DNA of 64,000 nucleotides from UMGS1590 sp036303105 (GTDB lineage Bacteria > Bacillota > Peptococcia > Peptococcales > Peptococcaceae). Location: positions 1 to 64,000 of the forward strand of contig JAXJBF010000103.1 in assembly GCA_036303105.1 (NCBI GenBank). Direction: 5' to 3'. The position numbers and the translations under genes were made by a program. Each line of letters begins with the position of its first letter. Position 1 is the stretch's first letter. Below the pieces are notes generated by a model. That model worked only from the letters and a program-made list of their open reading frames with translations. It had not been told where the DNA came from and did not search any database. Below, in pieces: positions 41,279-49,715 of this stretch.

Positions 41279-43174
41279 TTACTTTGTCATCAACACAGAG
41301 AGACTGCGTGCAAAGCTGGTTGGATCTTCAACAGGAAGTCCTGCGATCAGGCGTGCTTGTTGATAAAGGAGATTGGTGTATTCTTTCAAAGCGTCTTCGT
41401 TGTTTTCTTTATAAAGTGCTTCGAGTTTTGCGTACACTGGATGATTTTTGTTAATTTCCAATACTTTTTGCGCCTTGATGCTTTGACCGTTAGGCATGGC
41501 GGCATAAAGTTTTTCCATATCGACGGAAATTTGTCCTTCGGTAGACAGATAAACAGCGTCTTCATCGGCAAGACGATCAGTGGTTTTTACGCGTACAACT
41601 TCATCGGACAGTAAACCGGCAAGTTTTTCGAAGAAAGCATTTTGTTCTTCGGTGGTATCGTCTTCAGTGGTGGTCTCATCGTCTAATCCTAAATCGTCGC
41701 CGGAAACAGAACGGAATTCTTTGCCATCATATGCTGCAATGGCTTTTAGAACAAATTCGTCGAATGCATCGGTAAGATAAAGCATTTCGAAGTTTTTCTT
41801 TTTAATGATGCCGACCTGTGGCAGTTTATCGATTTGATCAGCGCTGGCGCCAGTTGCATAGTAGATGTATTTTTGCTCTTCTGGCATGCGTTCCACATAT
41901 TCTTTCAAGGTCACAAGTTTGTTTTCTGTTGAAGAATAGAAAAGAAGGAAGTCTTGGAGTTTATCCTTGTGGGCGCCGTAGCTATCATAGATGCTGATTT
42001 TGATATGGCGGCCAAATGCTTTGTAAAATTTTTCGTAGTTTTCGCGGTCGTTATCGCGCATTTGGGACAACTCGCGTGTGATGCGTTCGTCGATCTTATG
42101 ACGGATGGTCATGAGTTGACGATCGTGCTGCAATAATTCGCGGGAGATATTGAGAGAGAGATCCTCACTGTCAACAACACCTTTAACGAAATTGTAGTAT
42201 TCTGGCAGCAAGTCCTCGCAATTGTCCATAATAAGGACACCGTTAGAGTAAAGTGCTAAGCCGCGCTTGTAATCGTTGGTGTAGTAGTCAAATGGTGGTT
42301 GACTAGGGATGTAGAGAATGGCACGATAGCTCAGCGCAGCACCTTCAGCGTTAAGGTGGATGTGGCGCAAAGGCTTGTCAAAGCCGAAACGGCGTTCGTG
42401 ATAAAAGTTTTCGTAATCTTCATCTTTGAGTTCGTTTTTGTTCTTGCGCCAGATAGGGACCATGGAGTTAAGGGTGTCGTCTTCGTAATATGTTTCATAT
42501 TCAGGATGCTCTTCGGTTCCTTCTTTCATGCGCTGTTTTTCACAAAGCATTACGATTGGGTAACGGATGTAGTTGGAATAGCGGGTGACAAGGGCGCGCA
42601 ATAGGTGTGGATCAAGGAATTCGTCATAGTTTTCCTCATCGGTGTTGTCGCGCAATGTCAGCGTGATTTTTGTGCCTGGTGTGGTGCGACCGCATTCAGA
42701 AATGGTGTATCCGTCTGTACCATCGGAATGCCACATGGCTGCTGGTTCATCGGGGTTCCAGGTTTTGGATTCAACGGTGACTTCTTTTGCGACCATGAAG
42801 GCGGAATAGAAGCCGACCCCGAATTGGCCGATGATATTGTGGTCGTCATCTTGATCTTGGTTGGATTTGAAATCGAAGCTGCCGCTCTTTGCAATGGTGC
42901 CGAGATTGTTTTCGAGTTCTTCGGCAGTCATGCCGACGCCAGTGTCTTCGATGGTCAGCGTACGCGCTTCTTTATTTGGTGTCAGACGAATGTAAAAATC
43001 GTCCTTGTTGAAAGTTCGGTTTTCGTCAGTTAAGGTTTCGTAGTAGACTTTGTCGATGGCGTCAGATGCGTTGGAAATCAGTTCGCGTAAAAAGATTTCG
43101 CGATTGGTGTAAATAGAATGGATCATCAGATCCATGAGTCGTTGAGATTCTGCTTTAAAGGCTTTCTTAGCCAT
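41279..43174 (-). CDS. htpG: Hsp90-family chaperone HtpG
   Basis: A 631-residue ATP-dependent chaperone. The GHKL ATPase domain begins with ESQRLMDLMIHSIYTNREIF and includes LISNASDAIDK, the lid glycine box DTGVGMTAEEL and GQFGVGFYSAFMVA. The middle domain has GVVDSEDLSLNISRE with the catalytic arginine region after it, and a C-terminal dimerisation region follows. The start at 43174 follows AGAGAGGTG. A perfect CIRCE operator lies 24 bases upstream, predicting HrcA control and heat induction. In B. subtilis htpG is not in the HrcA regulon. Confidence 0.97.
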   Translation of the reverse strand: MAKKAFKAESQRLMDLMIHSIYTNREIFLRELISNASDAIDKVYYETLTDENRTFNKDDFYIRLTPNKEARTLTIEDTGVGMTAEELENNLGTIAKSGSFDFKSNQDQDDDHNIIGQFGVGFYSAFMVAKEVTVESKTWNPDEPAAMWHSDGTDGYTISECGRTTPGTKITLTLRDNTDEENYDEFLDPHLLRALVTRYSNYIRYPIVMLCEKQRMKEGTEEHPEYETYYEDDTLNSMVPIWRKNKNELKDEDYENFYHERRFGFDKPLRHIHLNAEGAALSYRAILYIPSQPPFDYYTNDYKRGLALYSNGVLIMDNCEDLLPEYYNFVKGVVDSEDLSLNISRELLQHDRQLMTIRHKIDERITRELSQMRDNDRENYEKFYKAFGRHIKISIYDSYGAHKDKLQDFLLFYSSTENKLVTLKEYVERMPEEQKYIYYATGASADQIDKLPQVGIIKKKNFEMLYLTDAFDEFVLKAIAAYDGKEFRSVSGDDLGLDDETTTEDDTTEEQNAFFEKLAGLLSDEVVRVKTTDRLADEDAVYLSTEGQISVDMEKLYAAMPNGQSIKAQKVLEINKNHPVYAKLEALYKENNEDALKEYTNLLYQQARLIAGLPVEDPTSFARSLSVLMTK

Positions 43175-43197
43175 AGAATGGTCACCTCTCTGAGATA

Positions 43198-43224
43198 TTA
43201 GCACTCGATCTATCTGAGTGCTAA
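43198..43224. promoter_or_regulatory. CIRCE operator (HrcA binding site) of htpG
   Basis: TTAGCACTC (43198-43206), nine bases, GAGTGCTAA (43216-43224): an exact match to the CIRCE consensus. It lies between the htpG -10 element and start codon. Confidence 0.97.
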
Positions 43225-43228
43225 TATT

Positions 43229-43256
43229 ATTTTAGCACGTCTGTAATGATTGTCAA
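43229..43256 (-). promoter_or_regulatory. Promoter of htpG
   Basis: On the minus strand TTGACA (43256-43251), a 16-base spacer and TAAAAT (43234-43229). The CIRCE element begins just downstream, so HrcA would block initiation or early elongation. Confidence 0.8.
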
Positions 43257-43342
43257 GCAAAGATGCTTAAGAAATCTTTAGCTTTAAGAGATTTGGCGAG
43301 CGGTATAATAAAGATGGGATGAAAAAATAGGAGGTGAGGTGA

Positions 43343-44035
43343 ATGATGTCATCTTTGGCGCATCGCTCATCGCTGGCAGGCTATGATGCTCATGATGGTG
43401 TGCGGGCACTGATTTTATATGTGGTTTTTGTATTGCTGCTGGTTGTTCAAGGACGAATGTATACAACGATGCTGCCCCTATCTATCCTTGCAAGCTTGAA
43501 CGTGGTGATGCCGATGATAGCACTTGGCTTGACGGTTGGGTGCATTGTGGTCAGGGGAGAGCGCTGGGCCAGCATCGGCATCACGTGGAAACATTTTGGC
43601 TGGAGCTGCGCTTGTGGTGTGGTTTTGGCTGGCGTTTTGGTTATTGGTGTGGCGGTGTATCAGTTGGCTGTTGAGCGTCGGGTTGTAGGCTTTGGTGCGT
43701 TGAAAGGTACAACGGTTTTTGTCTGTTTGCTTGGTGCTGTCAATGAAGAATTGGGATTTCGCGGCTATATTGAAACACGATTGTCGGGTTTGATTGGCAA
43801 GGCATGGGTGTGTTCGCTGGCAACGGCCATCTTGTTTTTGTTGATTCATTATCCGATTTATTGGGGGCTCAGCGGTGTTTTATCTTTTTCGGGTTTGACC
43901 GTGATGCGTGGTAGTTGCATTCTGATTCTGCATTTTTTCTGTGATGGTGTCTATCGCAGAACGCATTGTATCTGGGGGGCTGTGGTCTTACACTGGCTTT
44001 ACAATCTTGGCAGCGGCTTGCTGACTGTGCAATAA
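43343..44035 (+). CDS. CPBP-family intramembrane metalloprotease
   Basis: A 230-residue membrane protein with about seven helices. CPBP motifs are NEELGFRGYIE (EExxxR) near residue 135, FLLIHYP (FxxxH) and VLHWLYNLG (HxxxN) near the C-terminus. It is the second CPBP protein in the window and is not close in sequence to the one at 13553. AGGAGGTGAGG precedes the ATG. The role is unknown. Confidence 0.85.
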   Translation: MMSSLAHRSSLAGYDAHDGVRALILYVVFVLLLVVQGRMYTTMLPLSILASLNVVMPMIALGLTVGCIVVRGERWASIGITWKHFGWSCACGVVLAGVLVIGVAVYQLAVERRVVGFGALKGTTVFVCLLGAVNEELGFRGYIETRLSGLIGKAWVCSLATAILFLLIHYPIYWGLSGVLSFSGLTVMRGSCILILHFFCDGVYRRTHCIWGAVVLHWLYNLGSGLLTVQ

Positions 44036-44073
44036 ATGAACGACCGTTCTCAATCGTGAGAACGGTCGTTTGT
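44036..44073. terminator. Bidirectional terminator between the CPBP and MATE genes
   Basis: AACGACCGTTCTC (44039-44051) pairs with GAGAACGGTCGTT (44058-44070). It is shared by convergent genes. Confidence 0.85.
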
Positions 44074-45417
44074 TCAAAATGTCATACCGCGGCGCGAGAG
44101 TCGGCGCCAATATATGATGCCGACGATGTCGGCGAGTGCCCATCCTATTGGGACAGCCGCCCAGATACCCGTCACGCCAATAGCTGGAATGGCTGAGAGC
44201 GTGTAAGCGAGAAGAACGCGTGTGCCAAGCGAAATGATGGTGAGAACAACGCTCATGCCTGGGCGGGCGATGGCTCGATAGAGGCCATAAAGTAAAAAGA
44301 GAATGCCGATGCCGACATAGAAAGCGCCTTCGATGCGCAGGTAACACACGCCGGCAGAGATGATGTCTGTTTCATTGCGGTTGATAAAGAGTGTCATCAA
44401 TGGTTCAGCAAAGATGAAGACAATGGCGCTGACAATGATGCTAAAGATCGAGGCCGCGAGAAAAGCGCTTTTAATGCCTTGATGAATGCGTTCTTCTTTT
44501 CTGGCGCCATAATTCTGGGCGATAAATGTCGAAAAAGCGTTGCCAAAGTCTTGCACTGGCATGTAAGCGAAGGTATCGATTTTGACAGCAGCAGCGAAGG
44601 CCGCCATGATGACTGGGCCGAAGCTGTTGACCAAACCTTGCACCAAGAGAATGCCAAAATTCATAACAGATTGCTGGATGCAAGTGAGAAAAGAAAAGCT
44701 GGTAATTTCACGGAATATCGTGCGATTCCAGCGCATGTGCCTGCGCGCAGGCCGTAAATCAGAAAATGCCACGAGGGAGTAGGCCATGAGCCCGAGACCG
44801 GAAACGTATTGGGAAAGGATTGTTGCAAATGCGGCGCCAGCCACGCCCCAATGGAACACGCAAACAAACAATAAGTCTAAAACGATGTTTAAGAGTGCGG
44901 ATACAGCGAGAAAGACCAAGGGTATTTTTGAATTTCCAAGTGCTCGCAAAAGACAGGAAAAATAATTTTGGAAAAACGTGGCAAGAATTCCGGCAAAAAT
45001 GACCAATAAATAGGTTTTCATCAGTCCGGCAACGTCAGGATCTGCAACACGAAGGAACCATATGATAAAATCAATGCCGACAAACACCAATATATTGATG
45101 GCAATGGTAACAAGAATAATGAACACGAATGATTGGAATATGCCGATTTTCAGCCGATCGATGTTGTTGCGGCCGTAACTGATGGAAAAAGACGCGCCGC
45201 TGCCCATGCAAAGACCGAGGATAATCGATGTAAGAAAAGTCATTAGGGTGTAGGCTGAGCCAACGGCAGCCAATGCATTGGCGCCGAGAAAGCGGCCCAC
45301 AATGATGGTATCAGCGATATTATAGCATTGCTGCAACAAATTTCCAGCTATCATCGGCAGTGCAAAAATCAGCAAACTTTTTGTAATATTGCCTGTCAAC
45401 AAGTTACTATTTTGCAT
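44074..45417 (-). CDS. MATE-family multidrug/toxin exporter
   Basis: A 447-residue membrane protein with about 12 helices in two homologous halves, of the NorM/DinF superfamily. N-terminal features LPMIAGNLLQQCYNIADTII, then VGRFLGANALAAVGSAY, are typical. These antiporters export cationic drugs or metabolites using Na+ or H+. Substrate unknown. GAGGGGGAATTCT precedes the ATG. It is divergent from a methyltransferase gene. Confidence 0.93.
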   Translation of the reverse strand: MQNSNLLTGNITKSLLIFALPMIAGNLLQQCYNIADTIIVGRFLGANALAAVGSAYTLMTFLTSIILGLCMGSGASFSISYGRNNIDRLKIGIFQSFVFIILVTIAINILVFVGIDFIIWFLRVADPDVAGLMKTYLLVIFAGILATFFQNYFSCLLRALGNSKIPLVFLAVSALLNIVLDLLFVCVFHWGVAGAAFATILSQYVSGLGLMAYSLVAFSDLRPARRHMRWNRTIFREITSFSFLTCIQQSVMNFGILLVQGLVNSFGPVIMAAFAAAVKIDTFAYMPVQDFGNAFSTFIAQNYGARKEERIHQGIKSAFLAASIFSIIVSAIVFIFAEPLMTLFINRNETDIISAGVCYLRIEGAFYVGIGILFLLYGLYRAIARPGMSVVLTIISLGTRVLLAYTLSAIPAIGVTGIWAAVPIGWALADIVGIIYWRRLSRRGMTF

Positions 45418-45511
45418 AGAATTCCCCCTCTGACAGTCGATGATCGAAAATAACGGACTGTCTGCATCTATTATAGGTAACGCGTTGAAAAACTGTCAAT
45501 TGGCTGTTGCG

Positions 45512-45540
45512 TTGACAAAAATGGTGGTGCGCGCAATAAT
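45512..45540 (+). promoter_or_regulatory. Promoter of the methyltransferase gene
   Basis: TTGACA (45512-45517), a 17-base spacer and AATAAT (45535-45540). A start near 45547 excludes the longest upstream ATG (45440). Confidence 0.65.
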
Positions 45541-45580
45541 GAAGGAAGAGTTGACTATGACATGTGAGGAGATGGAGACA

Positions 45581-46261
45581 ATGGCGGATTTTGACAAAAA
45601 AGCGCCTGAATACGATGCATGGTATCAAACGCAAAAAGGTGCCTTGGTGGATGCGCTGGAAACTGAGTGCGCATTTGAACTGTTTCAGCCAGCAAAGGGG
45701 ATGCATGTGTTGGATGCTGGCTGCGGAACTGGTAACTTTTCAATGAAGATGGCAGCTTTGGAGGTGACGGTGGATGGCATTGATTTATCGGAGCCAATGA
45801 TTGCCTATGCAAAGGAAAAGGCGGCTGCATCGCCTTATTCGAAGCAATTGCGGTTTCATGTAGGGGATTTGTATAATCTGCCATTTCCTGACAACACCTT
45901 TGATGCAGTGCTTTCAATGGCAGCGTTTGAATTTATTCATGATGACTTGCGTGCCTTGAACGAAATGATGCGCGTGGTGAAACCAGGGGGCCGTGTGTTG
46001 ATTGGCACAATTACTGGCAATTCTGACTGGGGGCTGGAATATCAGACTCATATGCCGCGTGAGGATTCGGTTTTTCACCATGCGTCCTTTAAGACAGCCG
46101 ATGACATGCGTGCACTTTTGCCAGAAAAACTGCTTGCAAGTGCCGAAAGTGTTTTTCTGCCATTTGCAACACCTGACACAGAAGCAACCCGGGAGTTGGA
46201 TGCTGATTATCGCAAACGTGGTGCCATTGGTGCATTTGTATGTTTGCTATGGGAAAAATAG
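45581..46261 (+). CDS. Class I SAM-dependent methyltransferase
   Basis: A 226-residue enzyme with the UbiE/methyltransferase-11 fold. Motif I is VLDAGCGTGNFS near residue 45, motif II GIDLSEPMIAYAKEK, and motif IV FDAVLSMAAFEFIHD, followed by VVKPGGRVLIG. The ATG at 45581 is chosen from GAGGAG nine bases upstream; ATG 45557 is an alternative. The substrate is unknown; co-factor binding is well supported. Single-gene unit ending in a strong hairpin. Confidence 0.88.
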   Translation: MADFDKKAPEYDAWYQTQKGALVDALETECAFELFQPAKGMHVLDAGCGTGNFSMKMAALEVTVDGIDLSEPMIAYAKEKAAASPYSKQLRFHVGDLYNLPFPDNTFDAVLSMAAFEFIHDDLRALNEMMRVVKPGGRVLIGTITGNSDWGLEYQTHMPREDSVFHHASFKTADDMRALLPEKLLASAESVFLPFATPDTEATRELDADYRKRGAIGAFVCLLWEK

Positions 46262-46268
46262 ACAACAT

Positions 46269-46308
46269 AAAACGGCAAGAGAACTGCTGGCTGTTCTCTT
46301 GCCGTTTT
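46269..46308. terminator. Bidirectional terminator after the methyltransferase gene
   Basis: AAAACGGCAAGAGAAC (46269-46284) pairs with GTTCTCTTGCCGTTTT (46293-46308). It also ends the convergent amidohydrolase transcript. Confidence 0.9.
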
Positions 46309-46337
46309 GTGTTGCACGTTTGTTTTATGATGTATGC

Positions 46338-47501
46338 TTAGTTCTTATACAGGTTTCTGCCGGATAGTGCTGCACAAACATGGGCTGCAGTTCCGACGGC
46401 AAGGGCTGTTTCATCGAAAAGCACATCAGCATTATGAATGTTGGCGGCGCATCCCTCAACATGAGCACCGAGGGTCATCATGCTGATTGGCAGGATGTTG
46501 CCGTAGAGGGCAAAGTCTTCGCTCCAGGCAAATGGTTCAGGTTGTTCCTGCAAAGCAAGTTCTGGGGCGTGGTTAGACAACGTTTGTAGGAGGTGTTGAT
46601 TAAGCGCTACATCGTTACAAACTGGTGGCACGGTGGTTGTAAATGTTAGTGTCACTTGGCAGCGCAGTGTTTTCGCCATGCCGTCACAAATTTCCTGGAG
46701 CCGTGCCTTCATTGTCTCAGCGAGGGCTGTGTTATAGACGCGCAGTGTGCCAAGCAGCTGTACCTGATCAGGAATGACATTGAAGGTGCTGCCGCCATTG
46801 AAGGCACAGATGGAGAGTACCGCTGGCTCAAGTGTTGGTCGCTCGCGACTGATTAAGCCTTGCAGCGCGTTGTAGATTTGAACGGCAGCAAAGATTGGGT
46901 CGCGTCCATTGGATGGGGCAGCGCCGTGGGTGCTGGCACCGGTGACGGTGATGATAAATTCGTTGGATGCGGCGTACATTGGTCCATTTTTGTAGTAAAG
47001 CGTGCCACTGTCCAAGGTTGGAGACATATGCAAGGCAAATCCACCTTTGAAGTCAGGCGTGACCGCATGGTGGGCGATGAGTTGGCGTGCGCCGGTGATG
47101 TTTTCTTCGTCAGGTTGGAAGATGAGGCGCGTGCGCGTGGACAACTCATCAGCATGTGCTTGTAACAGGCAAGCTGCGCCAAGTAGCATGGCTGTGTGGA
47201 AATCGTGGCCGCAGGTGTGTGCAAAGTTGGTTTCGCTAGAAAAAGGCAGGCCGCTTTTTTCTTCCATTAACAGAGCGTCCATATCGGCGCGAAGAATCAT
47301 TCCGGCCGGGCCTTTTCCGATATCGGCAACGAGGGTACTTTGACAAGGTTCAAAAAAGGAAACGTGATGTGCAGTAAGCACATCACGAATCAGTGTTAAA
47401 GTATGGGTCAAATCGTAGCCGCCTTCCGCGTGCTGGTGAAATGAGCGGCGCCATGTTACAAGTTCTGGTTGTAATGCAAGTGCTTCTTCGTAGATCGACA
47501 C
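46338..47501 (-). CDS. M20D-family amidohydrolase (hippurate hydrolase/aminoacylase-like)
   Basis: A 387-residue metal-dependent amidase. The dinuclear site residues are in HTCGHDFHTAMLLG (near residue 92) and the catalytic glutamate pair in FQPDEENITGA; the lid domain follows with HGAAPSNGRDP. The family includes N-acyl-amino-acid, hippurate and N-acetyldiaminopimelate deacylases. The start is GTG at 47501 behind AGGAGG. It lies 13 bases after uppP on the same strand and is probably co-transcribed. Confidence 0.9.
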   Translation of the reverse strand: MSIYEEALALQPELVTWRRSFHQHAEGGYDLTHTLTLIRDVLTAHHVSFFEPCQSTLVADIGKGPAGMILRADMDALLMEEKSGLPFSSETNFAHTCGHDFHTAMLLGAACLLQAHADELSTRTRLIFQPDEENITGARQLIAHHAVTPDFKGGFALHMSPTLDSGTLYYKNGPMYAASNEFIITVTGASTHGAAPSNGRDPIFAAVQIYNALQGLISRERPTLEPAVLSICAFNGGSTFNVIPDQVQLLGTLRVYNTALAETMKARLQEICDGMAKTLRCQVTLTFTTTVPPVCNDVALNQHLLQTLSNHAPELALQEQPEPFAWSEDFALYGNILPISMMTLGAHVEGCAANIHNADVLFDETALAVGTAAHVCAALSGRNLYKN

Positions 47502-47514
47502 GGTTATGCGCCTC

Positions 47515-48330
47515 CTAGCTTAAAAAGAAATAGAGCAGAACGATGATCCCGAGTACAATGCGATAGTAACCAAAAACTTTGAAATCGTTTTTGGATACGT
47601 AAGCAACAAGGAATTTGATTGCCAGAATAGAAACGACAAATGCAACAAGCATACCAAATAGTAAAATCATCAGCTCATTGCCTGTAAAATTGAAACCGAA
47701 TTTTACGAGTTTGAGCAAGCTGGCGCCAAACATAATAGGAATGCTCATGAAGAATGAAAACTCTGTTGCTAAGGTTCGGGAAGTGCCAACAAGCATACCG
47801 CCAATAATGGTAGAACCGGAACGGGAGGTTCCAGGGATCAGTGAGAGTACTTGGAAACAACCAATCTTGAAAGCAGTGAGATAACTCATGTCATCGAAAG
47901 AATTGACAGTTGGACGATAGTTGTATTTTGTTTCGATCCAAATAAAGATTATCCCGTAGACAATCAAAGCGATTGCAACCACGACATAGTTATAAAAGTG
48001 CTCATCAAGCCAGTCGTTTAATGGTAAACCGATGATGGCGGCAGGCAGACAGCCAATGATAACTTTAAACCAAATTTTCCAAGTGTCAGATTTTTCCTTT
48101 GCGCTTTTTCTTGGTGAGAATGGATTTAATTTATGGAAATAGATGACGACAACAGCCAGGATGGCGCCAAGTTGAATCACGACTAAGAACATTTCCCAGA
48201 ATTCACGGGAAACATTGAGCCGTAGAAAATTTTCAACGAGAATCATATGCCCTGTGCTGGAAATTGGGAGCCACTCAGTGATCCCTTCAACAATACCAAG
48301 TATCAAAACTTTTAAATATTCAATTAGCAT
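47515..48330 (-). CDS. uppP: Undecaprenyl-diphosphatase
   Basis: A 271-residue membrane enzyme that dephosphorylates undecaprenyl pyrophosphate to recycle the cell-wall lipid carrier; overexpression gives bacitracin resistance. The two active-site signatures are GITEWLPISSTGHMILV (15-31, with the catalytic glutamate) and LIPGTSRSGSTIIGGMLVG around residue 160. About seven or eight helices are visible. GGGAGGAAAACC precedes the ATG. Confidence 0.97.
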   Translation of the reverse strand: MLIEYLKVLILGIVEGITEWLPISSTGHMILVENFLRLNVSREFWEMFLVVIQLGAILAVVVIYFHKLNPFSPRKSAKEKSDTWKIWFKVIIGCLPAAIIGLPLNDWLDEHFYNYVVVAIALIVYGIIFIWIETKYNYRPTVNSFDDMSYLTAFKIGCFQVLSLIPGTSRSGSTIIGGMLVGTSRTLATEFSFFMSIPIMFGASLLKLVKFGFNFTGNELMILLFGMLVAFVVSILAIKFLVAYVSKNDFKVFGYYRIVLGIIVLLYFFLS

Positions 48331-48441
48331 GGTTTTCCTCCCAAAAATAACATTGGTTACATTCTAATGGATTCGTGAAGACGCTGCAAGAGACGGGCGA
48401 CAGATTTTATAGATCGTTTATTTTTTATAGTAGAAAGATGG

Positions 48442-48470
48442 TTGGCGAATCACTTTGCTTTTCGTATAAT
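48442..48470 (+). promoter_or_regulatory. Promoter of the metallophosphoesterase-ridA unit
   Basis: TTGGCG (48442-48447), a 17-base spacer and TATAAT (48465-48470). The predicted start near 48477 makes the first in-frame ATG (48483) unlikely as the start codon. Confidence 0.65.
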
Positions 48471-48506
48471 ATGATGGCGTAGATGGAGGTGTTTTTTTCT
48501 GTTGAG

Positions 48507-49283
48507 ATGATGAACAGGGGGACATGGTATTTGGATGATAAAATAAAAAAAATAACTTTTTGGGCAATTGGGGATTTGCATTTGTCTATAGGTTTAGAAA
48601 AAAGCAAGCAAAAGCCTATGGAATGTTTTGGTGAACAGTGGGTTCAGCATACAGCAAAAATTGCAAGACGATGGTGTGAACGTGTGCAGAAAAACGATGT
48701 TGTGCTTTTACTTGGTGATACCTTTTGGGGCAATCGTGTTGAAGAGGCGCAGTTTGCACTGAACTGGCTGGGCTGTTTGCCAGGGCGAAAGGTGATGATT
48801 CGCGGCAATCATGATAACTGGTGGCAGAGCATTTCGAAGGTGCGCGAAGCTTTGCCTGAAGGTATGTATGCCATTCAAAATGATTGCTTGGTGCTGGATC
48901 ATGTTGCCATTGCTGGCGCCCGTGGCTGGACTTTTGCCGACCCGGAAGGCCCGGAACATCAGGAAAAAATGCTTCGGCGTGAGTATGCACGGTTGGAAGC
49001 GTCGTTATCACAGATACCTATGGATGCAAGTTATCGTATTGCAATGTTACATTATCCGCCATTTGCAGGTAAGAAATTAGAACCGACAATGGCGGCGTTA
49101 CTGGAACGTTATCATGTAAATTGCTGCGTGTTTGGCCATCTGCATGGAGAGGAAGCAGCGCAATTTCAATCAATAGAAAAAAACAATATTAAATATATGC
49201 TTGCAAGCGCGGATAATGTTGATTTTTCTCCGCTGTCGATCTATAATTACCAATATAATCATGACTATTCAGGGAATGATTGA
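48507..49283 (+). CDS. Calcineurin-like metallophosphoesterase
   Basis: A 258-residue (as drawn) dinuclear phosphoesterase. Motifs in order are AIGDLHLSI, VLLLGDTFWG, IRGNHDNWWQ, MLHYPPF and FGHLHGEE, the complete set of metal ligands. The start is uncertain: ATG 48483 almost coincides with the predicted transcript start, ATG 48507 has a distant GGAGG, and TTG 48531 has AGGGGG at good spacing (250 residues). It belongs to the small predicted-phosphohydrolase group; substrate unknown. RidA follows 17 bases later. Confidence 0.85.
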   Translation: MMNRGTWYLDDKIKKITFWAIGDLHLSIGLEKSKQKPMECFGEQWVQHTAKIARRWCERVQKNDVVLLLGDTFWGNRVEEAQFALNWLGCLPGRKVMIRGNHDNWWQSISKVREALPEGMYAIQNDCLVLDHVAIAGARGWTFADPEGPEHQEKMLRREYARLEASLSQIPMDASYRIAMLHYPPFAGKKLEPTMAALLERYHVNCCVFGHLHGEEAAQFQSIEKNNIKYMLASADNVDFSPLSIYNYQYNHDYSGND

Positions 49284-49300
49284 GAATGGAGGTGAATGAA

Positions 49301-49684
49301 ATGGAAAAACGTATTCTTGCGACTGAACATGCACCTGCTGCTTTGGGACCCTATTCTCAAGGGGTTGCTGCAAGCGGTGAAATGATTTTTGTGTCTGGTC
49401 AGATTCCTATCGATCCGGCAACAGGCACAGTTGTTGAGGGTGACATTTCGGTACAAACCAAGCAGTGCATGGACAATATTGCTGCTATTTTAGCAGAAGC
49501 TGGTGCAACTGTTGAGGACATCGTGAAAACTACCATCTATTTGAAAGATATGAACGATTTTGCGACGGTCAATGAAGCTTATGGAAAATACTTTGAAAAG
49601 GATGCGCCTGCACGTGGTTGTGTGGAGGTGGCTCGTCTGCCAAAAGACATGCAGGTTGAGATCGAAGCAATCGCTGTACGCTAA
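49301..49684 (+). CDS. ridA: RidA-family 2-iminobutanoate/2-iminopropanoate deaminase
   Basis: A 127-residue protein that hydrolyses reactive enamine/imine intermediates from PLP enzymes such as threonine dehydratase. Diagnostic stretches are APAALGPYSQGVAA near the start, FVSGQIPIDPATG, and CVEVARLPKDMQVEIEAIA with the catalytic arginine. The start at 49301 follows GGAGGTG; an earlier in-frame ATG (49280) is a poor match. Forms trimers in the family. Confidence 0.95.
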   Translation: MEKRILATEHAPAALGPYSQGVAASGEMIFVSGQIPIDPATGTVVEGDISVQTKQCMDNIAAILAEAGATVEDIVKTTIYLKDMNDFATVNEAYGKYFEKDAPARGCVEVARLPKDMQVEIEAIAVR

Positions 49685-49715
49685 TAAATGGAGATAGTGA
49701 AAAAGGAGGATGGTT

